DNA of 64,000 nt from NCBI GenBank assembly GCA_011800155.1, contig CM022373.1, positions 62,001 through 126,000 on the forward strand, in the 5' to 3' direction. Each line of letters starts with the position of its first letter. Position 1 is the first letter of the stretch. Under the pieces are notes generated by a model, which saw only the letters and a list, made by a program, of their open reading frames with translations, made no database searches and was not told the origin of the DNA. Shown here in pieces: positions 21,577-31,494 of the stretch. Both the position numbers and the translations under genes were made by a program. The stretch comes from Flammulina velutipes (Eukaryota > Basidiomycota > Agaricomycetes > Agaricales > Physalacriaceae).

Positions 21577-23856
21577 ATGTTACCAAATTCCTTTCAATTC
21601 TCGTCTCCTGAAGGACATAGAATCCTTCGAGAGATCAGAAGGAAATACTTGCCTTTTGACCCTCACGACTTCAGCCTCCATGTAGCGGCAAAGATACTGG
21701 ATCAGGATGATGTTCTTGTACGGACGGCATGCGGGTCTGGGAAGACAGGTACAATTGCACTCATAGCAGTGGCACTTGCCCAGCTAGTTCAGGATCCTAG
21801 CCTGGCGCCACAGTTTTCTGTCTGGTACGACAAAGACCCTGCTATCATTGTTATATGTCCGACAAATGCTTTGGAAATTGATATCGTGAGTGACTGTGAA
21901 TAATCACCACTATGTTCTAGCTCATACCAGATTTTGAAGGCAGCGAAGATGGCAGACATGAATATTTCTGCTGTTGCAGTCAATAAAGAGATTGTGGATC
22001 AGCATAATAACAACAAGACGGCACAGGCTTTCTGGGCCGATGTGAAAGCCAGTAGGATTGTTCTGATTTCGCCTGAAATGCTAGGGACCGACAGCGCTCG
22101 TGTCCATCTTGGTTTGGACAATCCCGACTCTGATTTCCAAGGGCGATGCACTCTCTTGGTCTGCGATGAGGCACATCTTGTGTACATCTGGGGACGCAGA
22201 TTCCGTGAAGCATACCGTCAAATCGGAAGCACACGTAACCGACTACGTCGTCGCGTACGATTGCTCCTACTCACCGCCACGTTACGCCCCAACGGCCCTC
22301 TGGAGTTTGTCCGACAATGCTTTGGCTTGAAGGAAGGGCGATACATAGATGTTCACTACTCCAATCTCCGCCCAGAAATCCGTACCAACACTGCCATCCT
22401 CCAATCCAATCTACAGACAGCATGGAACTTTCCTGAGCTACGCTGGGTTCTTGGTCTTCCTGCAATCACAATCATTTTTGTCCCACATCGCATAGGGGGT
22501 CTTCGACTTACTTTATACCTACGGCGCTGTAGACCTGACATCGCTCGGTCAGTGCGAAAGTGGGATGCACTCAATGACAAGACTTACGACGACGAGAGCC
22601 GGGAAATGGTGAAGCGACTGGATACGCGACGTGACAGCCTTGTCATTGTCGCGACAACAGTCCTCACAGTTGGAGTAGACATGGATGGAGTGGAGCGCGT
22701 CGTTAACCTGGAGCCTACAGATTTTGATGAGGAGCTTCAAAAGGAGGGACGTCTGCTTCGAAAGAAGAAGAATGCCACCGATACAGCTGAGGCGTACCTA
22801 TATGTCTACGAGAAGACGTTGGCTAATGCGCGTCTTGCCGTTCAGGCTGCAGAAGAAGCAGAGGAGGTGTTGCATACTGCGGAGGAACGAAGGAAGAGGT
22901 CGAAGACGAAGCATACCCGCTCTACCAGTGAAGGCGCAGATCCGAAGATGGACATTAGCTGGGCCCGGCGCCTACTTGCGACATGTTGAACCGTCGAGCA
23001 AGATAAACAGTATCACAACCCCCCGTACGGTGACCCCATCTGCACGTGTAGAACATGCACCGAGTCTTCGCCATCAACACACCCTCCTTGCCTTTGTGCT
23101 GCCTGTCGACCAGGAGAATCCCTTCGTGAACGTCTCACTCAACTCCAACAGTGTTTTCTCGAAACAGCTGGGGAAGCTGTCAAGACTCGAAAAGAGATGC
23201 CAATAGTACATGAAGGTCCCATCAATGTCGACGAGGCGTTGACACGCCAAAGCCAGGAGGTCATCGAATCATTTCTGCAGGACCTCGACAATGATCTCTT
23301 CGAACGAGGGGTCGCCAATCCCGGGGGACTCTTGCTTCCCGGAATGTTCATCACACGCCCCGTTATTGTGACGATCTTGGACGGTTTCATCAAAATCCAA
23401 AGTCGCCGGGATCTCGAGCAAATCCTCAGACACCATGAGCTAGAGGTGGAGTGGCTTGATGCGCTCTGGATCACAATCTCTCAGAAGATTGTACCTGCGA
23501 TCCTGGCTCGACACGATAAACGGCAGAAGGAAGGAACAGAGACGCAGAGAGCCAAGGAGTTGAGTCAGATGAAGGATAGTGATGTTGCCGACTTGGAGAA
23601 GCATACGCCGAAGTTAAAAGAGGAGGATGTGACAGAGGAAATGTCAAAGCGTGAGTTATATCTTGATCTGCTGTTCCATCGTCTGTGGGATAATCAGCTT
23701 CCAAAGCCATGGAGGATGAAAAAGAAGAGTGACTACCTACCTGTCCTCAAGGAGGCGGTGAAAAGGTTCAATGAAGGGGGCTTAAAAGTTGATGAGATTC
23801 GGGAACTCTTGAAAGAACGATCTAATACTTTTGTATCATCCGAACTCCCTTCCTAG
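21577..23856 (+). CDS. RecQ-like helicase with one in-frame TGA
   Basis: Two exons (21577-21885, 21931-23856) make a 745-codon frame. Helicase motifs: Walker A ACGSGKTG near residue 55, LISPEML, Walker B VCDEAHL near 180, LLLTATLRPNG, IVATTVLTVGVDMDGV, and the arginine-finger motif LQKEGRLLRKKK near 375. A Cys-rich segment (CTCRTC … CLCAAC) follows, then a helical C-terminal third. Codon 456 is TGA (22987-22989), after which the same frame stays open for 288 codons with family-like content, so this is best read as one nonsense mutation, splitting a ~744-residue protein. RecQ enzymes unwind DNA 3'-5'; here it probably serves the mobile element. Confidence 0.82.
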
Positions 23857-26599
23857 CTATCCTCTGTATCTGTCTCAAATCCATTTCGCTCGTGGTTAAA
23901 CATGGTCTCAGCCGGCGGCAAATCCTCGTCCTCGTCCTCGCCCCCTTCCGCTTCAAACATGGCAATAATCCTCTGGGCATCCATCTCAGGATTGAGCTGG
24001 GACGTCAGAATGTCGCCGTTGCGAATATCGTGGACGAACAAGGGACCTGATGGATTCCTGAACATCTCTTCCAGGTCAGTGTCACCGTTGTCATCGTCAT
24101 CAGCAGCGAGAGATGTCGAGTGGGTATGAGATGTCGATGAGCTGGAATCTATGTTATCGCGTAACATCATCATCCGACTCGTCCACTTCTGCAGCAGTCC
24201 GGCCTCTAATGCTTTGACTCCTGTTTGGTTCGAAAGTGTGCTGCTCAAGTTCTGCAACTGTCGGCAGCTTGGAGTTCTCATGCAACAGCTCAACGACATC
24301 GAAGACATCAGAGCAGTTGGACGTATCCAGTTGATGTTGGGCGGCGATCCGGGAGAGAAAAAGTCTGCGGGCACAATCAGATATTTATCATAACCATTCG
24401 CAAAGATAAAGTACCTCCAACAATCGAGCATCCTCATGTCAGCCGCGAAGTAGAGTAGCTCGCTTGCTTGATGATAGTTATATTTCCCCTGGTCCTTCGG
24501 AATCTTGCGGTTGATTTTGGACGCTGAATGTCCAAGTGTAGACGGATCCAAACTTGCGTAGTCGACAAGATGATGATCAATTATGCGCGAGTCGTTGGTC
24601 CAGAAGCCATGCCACCATGCAATGAGAGGATCGAGAAAGCGAAGACTATGAAATGGTGATGTATGGAGTTGTCGATGCTGCATGAGGCCTTGAACAAGCT
24701 GGTATGTAAATCCGTCCCCGCTAAGACCACACATGCGCTTGAGATAGCATTCACCAGTCTGTCCAGCGCTCTTGAAAAAGTCCAGAATTGCCGCTAGAAA
24801 CTCTGGCGCCTGTGTCTCACTCCCACTTACTGTGGGCAAGGTAAAGCATTCTGTAGCGACGTCTGGGAGTTTCTGCCGACGACCTTTGGTGTCGAGTAGA
24901 TCATTAGCGTACTGCTGTAGATGCCGAAGACGGGAAATGTAGCGTCCGAGAACCCAGAGCTACTGATACGCAAAAACACGTCGCTCGTGCTCCTGATCCA
25001 GAAGCTTCAGCAGCTGACACGTCGTGATCTTGTCCCGTTGGCACTGAGCACGCAGCTTCTGCTTGGTGTCATAATCGAAGACACTGGGATCGGCTGCTGA
25101 AAGTGGTGCTACCCACACCGTTCCCGCCATTCCAACGTTCATATGATTGTCACGTCCGAGACGATAGGTGCGTCGTCGAATGTAGTTCTGAACATTATCA
25201 ATGACAATCCAGAACCATCGACCTGGGTCCCGACAAACGTCCAGTGTCCGGATAGCTGCCTGTTGTGAAAGTCCATGGAGAAGTTTGAGGAGAGTGGGGT
25301 ATGATGGTGTATTGCCGACATGAGAATCATAGCGAAAACTCTCATACGATGCATTGGATATGAGGTTAAATAGACCTTCTAGCAAAGGACCCACTCGGGC
25401 ATGGGGCGACCGACTAAAGAGCAATTTGGATATAACAGTTGAGACGACCTAAACACGCCAATCAAACATTGAACCATACAAAATAAAGAGGCATATCTTA
25501 CATTCTCGATTGGTCGTTGTGAACGAATATCGTCTCCATTTTGATATAGATCTGGCGTAGCGATAGCTGCGAGCAGGCCCCAAAGCAGCCGCTGATGTGT
25601 GCGGTGGAGATCTAGGATGGTTTTGTGGGTCTGTCGTCCGAAATTATCCCAATCGACAACAGCAACATCACGTTTCGCAGGTCGTTTCTTGGTCGGAATA
25701 TGGACATGCAGTCCAGAACCAGGTTTGACGCCATGGCGAGCTTGAACTACCAGCTCCGACATGACAATCTGGACCGCAAATGAGGTGAGGGCGGGGCGGA
25801 CAGGCAGGATGGAAGTGTATGGGCGGTCAGAGAACGAGAACATCTCCGTGGATTTGCGGCTTTGGCTACCGTAGCGCGAGCGAATCCAGAGCTCAATAAT
25901 TTGGGCTACCGTATGACGTGAACCGCCACGAAGGAACTTCGATACAGTCGAGCCCCTGCGTTGGTAGCATGCATGCTCTTCTTCCTCCCATTTTCCCTTC
26001 TCTGCGCGCTTGGGCTCACGGAAGACTTCATAGAGGAATACCGCCAACGTCAGCTCCAGAGAGCGCGCATAGCTCAAGACCATTCCTAGTCTACGCTCGA
26101 GTGGGAGTGTGCTAGGATGTGGAGTAGAGGCCGGATCTGGGAAAGCTGTAGGTGTTGCGGATGTCGTAGCTGAAGTTGCGGGAGAGGATGAAGGAATTGA
26201 GGGGATGTATGATCTTGAATGGCCCGCCAATGGAGCCGGACGCAGTGTGTGAAGGACGGGAGGTTCGCGGGAGGTCACTGTAGGTGGCACATTTTCGCTT
26301 TGGGACCGGCACTTCCGCTTTACACCTCGCGGAGATGCAAGAGTAGGTGTGGATGGAACTGGGAATCCCAAGGAAAACAAAGGGGTGGAACGTGAAGTAG
26401 ACATTCGCTGGCGTTTGCGGTACGGAGCAGCAGGGGTGAGGTTGTCATTCCCAAGGAAAATATAAGCAGAAGACTCATTTGCACGCTCTTGCTGGGGGCT
26501 GGAGACCGGTAGATGGGGCAATGATGAGGAGGCAGTGGGTGTGTTATTGACAGGTTGTAGTATATATCTGGGTGCTGGAACGTCTTGGAATGAGTCCAT
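23853..26599 (-). CDS. DUF6589-like protein with one in-frame TAG
   Basis: Exon 1 is 26599-25502 and exon 2 25448-23853 (53-nt intron). The frame of 898 codons holds a low-complexity Ser/Pro-rich N-terminal ~150 residues, then a conserved body with WIVIDNVQNYIR…RLGRDNHMNVGMAGT and later DYASLDPSTLGHSASK and ADMRMLDCWRYF, which I recall as hallmarks of fungal DUF6589. The tail is acidic. TAG at 24962-24960 is codon 529; the next codons (LWVLGRY) continue the domain, so it is a nonsense change or readthrough. Function is unknown; its place in a mobile element suggests a transposition role. Family name from memory, not searched. Confidence 0.72.
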
Positions 26600-28000
26600 A
26601 GTGATCTTGCAAAGTTACCGCAGTAGAATAAAGGGATACACTTGCGAGAGTGAGAGCGACACGAATGTTAAGAGGCAAGAGAGAGTCGATCAACGTCGGA
26701 GCGTTCAACGGTGCCTCACGTGATTGCCCTTTGCCTTCAAAAGGGATAGCTTAATGGGGTAAAATTGAAGTCCCTGGTGCACGGCGTATCTTTTAGCAGA
26801 CTCTATATTAGCGAGTCCCGACGAGCTATAGAGTATGCCTTAGGGAGACTAAGTTTCTTGTGACAAGCCGACCGGACCCCAAGATAGTCAGCCAATGCAA
26901 AAGCTTTCCGGGGGGTAGTGTGTGCCATCTTCACGAGGTTGATATCGAGGAGGTCAAAGTGGATGTTCGAACGTACTTGACGAAGGAACTTTCCGCCCTC
27001 CACCAGACACATAAGCCTCAGTTCAAAGAACTCGTCGAGCAGGCTGGTGGTTTGTTTATCTATGCGGCTACCGCTGTTAGGCACATATCACTTGGCCACC
27101 TTTCAGAGAATGAACAGGCGGTGAAAATGGAAGAGTTGGTGAAAGCGGACCACGGAGGATCGAAGGGTGCTGCTAATCCATACTTGCTGGATTCTCTCTA
27201 CCGAGAGGTACTGAGAAAAGGTCTTCAGGTCTCCCATGGAGAAGCGATCTGGCGCCGACGCTTGTTGATCCTTCATACTATCCTTGGTGTATGGATGCCG
27301 ACGGGTTGTGTTGTCATTAGTGATCTGCTCTCTACCAGCGACACGGATATCGACAGCAATGTAGTCCAGCATGTTGTTGATGACTTGCATGCTGTTCTAT
27401 ATGTATCGGGCAGCGAGCAATCCATTTCCTGGCACCATAAGTCTTTCCTCGACTTCATGCAGGACCCGGAGTGTGCATGGCTTGATGTCACCGGCTCCTC
27501 AATACCTCTATCGTACAATCCTTCTTCTCAAAATATCGTCCTCTTCCGCGCCTACTAGCACATCATGCAAGCCTCCTTCAAGGGTCCGGTTTTGAGCCAG
27601 TCTCAGTTCACGTCATTCACTGTCATTATCGATCAATACTTGGATGACATCCATGACAAAACAGGAGAAACAACACCAGAAGCGGCGGCGGAAATGGCGG
27701 CGAAGGAGTTTGACAAGCTTCGGGCTGCTGTGTCAGAGTCATCTTGGAGGAAGCCAGATGGAAATCCGACATTGTCGCATTGTGTATTATGCTTCGAACT
27801 CTATATGGGCACACTCCCTTCCAATTCCGAGATCTATGGGTTATACCAGGATGTCTACGATTTCATGCATTCAACCAAATTTTTGTCCTATATTGACATT
27901 GCGCCTTCGACTGTCTACGGTTTTCATTTCTTGGGCCTGTTTGGATCGAGATTCCGTCGTTCGACTCTATACGACTCGACTGAATTATTACCGGGTGAGT

Positions 28001-28429
28001 TGGCCTACCATGGTAGGCAAGGATCATGTTGGTTGATTTGCATAGAAAAATCTGGGGAGTAGAAAAAGAGGTTAGATTTTGTAACGAACTCAGATATCTA
28101 AGGGAAACACATATAGTAGATAGCTCGTTTTGTACGGCGGCAGGTGATGATATCGGTTCTTCTGCTGATGCGGGCAGCGGGAATGCCAAATACTCGCTAG
28201 CAGGGTGTATGGATGGCGTAACCAGCAAGGGGTGGTGGTTTGATTCCAATATCGTAACAGTCAGGTATATATATCAGGAGGATCGATGTTGCATGGGCTT
28301 CGAAGATAGTGACGAGGAAGTCAACAGCAAGTTAAGACGGGAATGTCCCAAGATATGAACATCGACGCCGCGAGCGGCTCGAAGCTACACCCAATGGTCA
28401 GTTCATGTAATCGTTAACTCGGGATAATC
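28001..28429. other. Between NACHT relic N2 and the next upstream repeat
   Basis: No gene recognised. Parts show weak similarity to the inverse complement of 13780-13920. Confidence 0.35.
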
Positions 28430-29478
28430 ATGTAACTCACACTATTGCTCCAGACAATAGACTGCTGCTCGTACCGGCACTGTTTATTCAAGGCAACACC
28501 GGGCATGTGCTGCTCAAGAAAAGGGCAGACATACTTGTTCACGAGAGTATCGAACGTCCTATCTACAAAATTTGCTCTGGCGGCATTGTAGGCTCTATGT
28601 GGAGGTGTGCCCCGACCGAGGGGGACAGACTAACCTGGACACGAAGCGCTGTAGACTTGGAGATGGGAGGACTTCCTTCTGACGATGGACCTTTGGGAAT
28701 GCGATTAGGCTGAGAGAAGGAATGTCATCACTACGTCCATGGACGAAATACTTGATATTGCATGGATTCGAGGATGTGTCATTGAGATTGACGCTGTGAG
28801 TCGTACGGATAAGCGGGTATCGAGGAATGTGTAGGAGGGCCCTTCATGTATAGAGATTGGATGAATCATACACAGTACGATCTTTCGGTCAGAACTGGAT
28901 ACTAGCAGATGGGATGGATGGGAACTCATCAACCCTCCTGATGTGTCCTAAGTAGTCACCATAAACAACGACACGTTAAGGAATTCGGTATCCAGTAGCG
29001 GCCTATCCGTGAGTATAGAATCCCTTGAGCAAGGATATAGGCGAAAACAAGGAAGTTGGAAGGTGTCCAGGATGCTGTTGGTGCGTCTACGGCGCTGACT
29101 CTGACGTTAGATTTGACGTGACAAGTCTGCAGTCTATTGTCGTAGGTGTAAGTATCTTCAGTCAGTACTCCCGAACGACAACAAGTATACGCACCAGACC
29201 AGGACTGGGTATGCGTAGACTGAGCGAAGGTATGCCACTGCGCTACGCGCGTGTATGAGACACTGCATGGATTCGAAGACGCTTCATTGAGACCGTGAGT
29301 TGTACAGACAAGCGGTTACTGAGTAATGTATATGGCCTTCCACTGGCATGTATAGAGATTGGAGATACGATGAATCACATACGTGCTGGACAAGGAAAAC
29401 CGGTCAGAACTGGAAGGTGGGACAGATAGGCACTCACCAACTCTCCACGATGCGTCAAGGAATTTGGTACCCACTAGA
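28430..29478 (+). repeat. NACHT upstream repeat, two tandem ~510-bp units
   Basis: Unit 1 (about 28700-29180) and unit 2 (about 29250-29478, continuing after the MULE at 35866) share blocks such as catgtatagagattgg, cggtcagaactgga and, after the insertion, gagcaagg…ggcga. The left part (28430-28690) matches the complement of 13560-13790. The repeat precedes the intact NACHT gene and in inverted form its decayed copy N1, so it travelled with the gene during duplication. No coding function seen. Confidence 0.7.
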
Positions 29479-30033
29479 CTATCTGGGAGGGTTTATACCA
29501 CTCTATACACATTCATATTGCGCGTGCGCAAGCACACCCACACCGGGACGCTCACACCCACACCGGGACGCCCACACCCACACCTAAGTGCCCACACTCA
29601 CTCTAAGCGCCGCCATGTAGTCGAGTAAAATATTTATTTACTTACTTCTTCTGTATTTGCTTGTTTGCTGCAATCCTTCACTTGTCAACAAACCACCACG
29701 GCGTCGTTTGCTGCTAACATATCGATCCAGCATGCTGCCCCCCGAAATTGACAATGATACACTGCTCAACACACTTTCTCATCGAGACCTGATAGCATTT
29801 CGGAACTATGTACGTGATGCAGACTGTTCTGTCACGGATGGCTGGTGAAAACTGACACTATCCAGAATTTCTCGCCTCGTGAAATATCTGCAAACCCTCT
29901 CAAGTTTCTGGACAGTCTAGATTGGATAGATATTGAAGAGCTCCGTGCATTCTTGAAAACGCGCTGTGAGGCACCAAAGGGAATGGTAACAGAGCAGACC
30001 GCTAGTGACGCGCGTGTCAAACACGAGCCACCA

Positions 30034-31494
30034 CATCTGGAAAGGCCTTATTCTCTTATGTTAACTCAAGTTACACTCATACAAACTCTATAACTTAAGG
30101 TGGCTAAGTTATCTTGAGACAGATATGTTGCTCTAAGATACTCATATTCTAGAACATATCTTGAGATGCTTTTCAGTCAGAAAAAGATGACTGAAGTTGG
30201 ATAAAGTTGCTACAAGTTAAGTATTGTATACTTGTTATCTGAAGTTATACATAGTCAACTAGAGATAATTACACAGAACCTCGTAACTGTAAGTAACTCA
30301 AGTTGTCCAAAGTTGGAGCTGATATTGCAGTCAACTTTGGGTGTCTAAAGCTCAACCTGGTTATTCCTAAGTTGTCTAATAATTATCTACAAGCTTGGTG
30401 TGGGCATACTATAAACAAGAGAAACTAAAGAAATCCGAGTAAAATATGTATTTTGCCTATAACTTGTGGTGCGTCCCTGTGATTCCCATGATTATATAAG
30501 CGTTTTGTAGCTCTAATTCTACGCTTTCTGACAGTATATAATACTTGTACTTTCCAGTCAAGTATAGTAGTGCTATTGCTTGAACACAAGAAAGAGAGAA
30601 TTGATTGAATGGCTTATAGCCGGAGCTGCACCCCTTATTTTCCCACGGTTTTGGGCTCGTCTTGTAGCCTTAATTAAACGCTTTCCAACCATATATAGGT
30701 CTACTACACTCCATGCAAGTCCCAGAGAGTTATTGAGTGAACAGTGGTAAATCAAGAATCAAGAATTGATCAAGTCCAACAGGCAGGCAATTTAGGTCCG
30801 GACCTCCGGACCCAAACCCTCTGCCCTGGTCATGTGACTTCATGTTGGTATTTAAACCAGAGCTGAGCTCTGATCCCATCATTCCTCTCTTGACCTCCTT
30901 CCTCCATGTTCTCTCTTTAAATCTTCAAGTCTTGAATGTTCTCTTAGTATGTGGACTTGGTTCTTCTTCTCTTATGCTTGCTAATCACTGTCTCTTGTTC
31001 AAAGGTGCTCTCTTTTGACTGTGTTCACTGTTCTGGTATGTGTCTTGCTCTTTTGACTTGTATCTTTGACTAATCTGCTCTTTCTTTTAGTATTTCTTTT
31101 GAACTATTGTATATTAGCTATTTAATAGAGTATATTGTATCTGTTTATTGATAGTTGCAATGATAATTGACTGTTTTCTATCTAAATTGTGTGATATCTG
31201 ACTGAATTAGCTTTTAATCAAGATTATTATATTGATAGAATTAGACAGCTTCAAGTCAGACTCAAGTTAGTCTTAAGAAGACTTTTACATATCTTAAGCC
31301 ATGGTTAAACACAGCTCTTAGCTTATCTCAACTTAAGTGTAACTTACAAGTAATTTCAGTTACCTTATTCTAACTTATGATAAGTTGCGTGTTTAACCAT
31401 GGCTTAAGTTAGCTTTAATAACTTGATTAACCTTACTAACTTAAAAGCTTTAAGTTATGATAAGTTAGCCTAAGAGGAATAGCCCTTTCCAGAT
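30034..31494. mobile_element. AT-rich foldback insertion inside the MULE gene
   Basis: The ~1.46-kb segment begins CATCTGGAAAGG and ends with its exact complement CCTTTCCAGATG; the inverted similarity extends about 35 nt inward with mismatches (TATTCTCTTA against TATTCCTCTTA). The interior is AT-rich, has no gene-sized open frame, and is full of AACTT/AAGTT motifs. No target duplication could be fixed. It splits the N-terminal exon of the transposase. It is likely a non-autonomous DNA element, or a composite, since 30780-30900 (tatttaaacc…) looks promoter-like. Confidence 0.6.
31293..31408. repeat. Perfect 20-bp inverted repeat
   Basis: CTTAAGCCATGGTTAAACAC at 31293-31312 is matched by its exact complement at 31389-31408, with a 76-nt spacer. 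It lies near the right end of the foldback insertion and may be a small nested element or a hairpin. Confidence 0.85.

Larger units (their letters stand above)
21400..26850. mobile_element. 5.45-kb RecQ-DUF6589 element
   Basis: The element sits in the NACHT gene N2 and is bounded by an 11-bp direct repeat AAGTTTCTTGT (21389-21399 and 26851-26861) that occurs once at the equivalent place in the intact paralog. Its outermost bases are AGTCT…AGACT, a 5-bp inverted repeat. A longer inverted match, AGTCTGATAAAAG at the left tip against CTTTTAGCAGACT at 26790-26802, lies 48 nt inside the right tip. It carries only two genes: a RecQ-like helicase (plus) and a DUF6589-like protein (minus), converging on shared CTAG. 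No known DDE, YR, RT or Rep protein is recognisable, so the mobilising enzyme is probably the DUF6589-like protein (inference). Confidence 0.8.
19892..28000 (+). pseudogene. NACHT/STAND gene (copy N2) split by a 5.45-kb insertion
   Basis: Exons 19892-20138, 20198-20337, 20390-20520, 20569-20707 and 20765-21399 parallel those of the intact gene at 36576 in phase and order. The NACHT core is visible: Walker A GLAETGKSTIA (Glu where the paralog has Gly), FFCSRQIEDAR, and Walker B LIVVDALDEC. The coding frame breaks at KFLV (21399) where the insertion begins and resumes after it at TSRPDPKIV (26862), continuing to a premature TAG at 27556-27558; weaker similarity to the paralog (…FMHSTKFLSYIDI) persists to about 28000. 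STAND proteins act as signal-sensing NTPase switches, often in fungal self/non-self or stress responses, but this copy cannot make a full product. Confidence 0.85.

Noticed and set aside
29515..29590. CACACCCACAC minisatellite considered as telomere-like
   Set aside because: It is the subterminal repeat of the MULE, mirrored at its right end (35790-35812), and is not a fungal TTAGGG-type telomere.
30780..30960. Promoter-like tatttaaa region considered as a solo LTR
   Set aside because: No TG…CA ends or target duplication could be defined within the AT-rich insertion.
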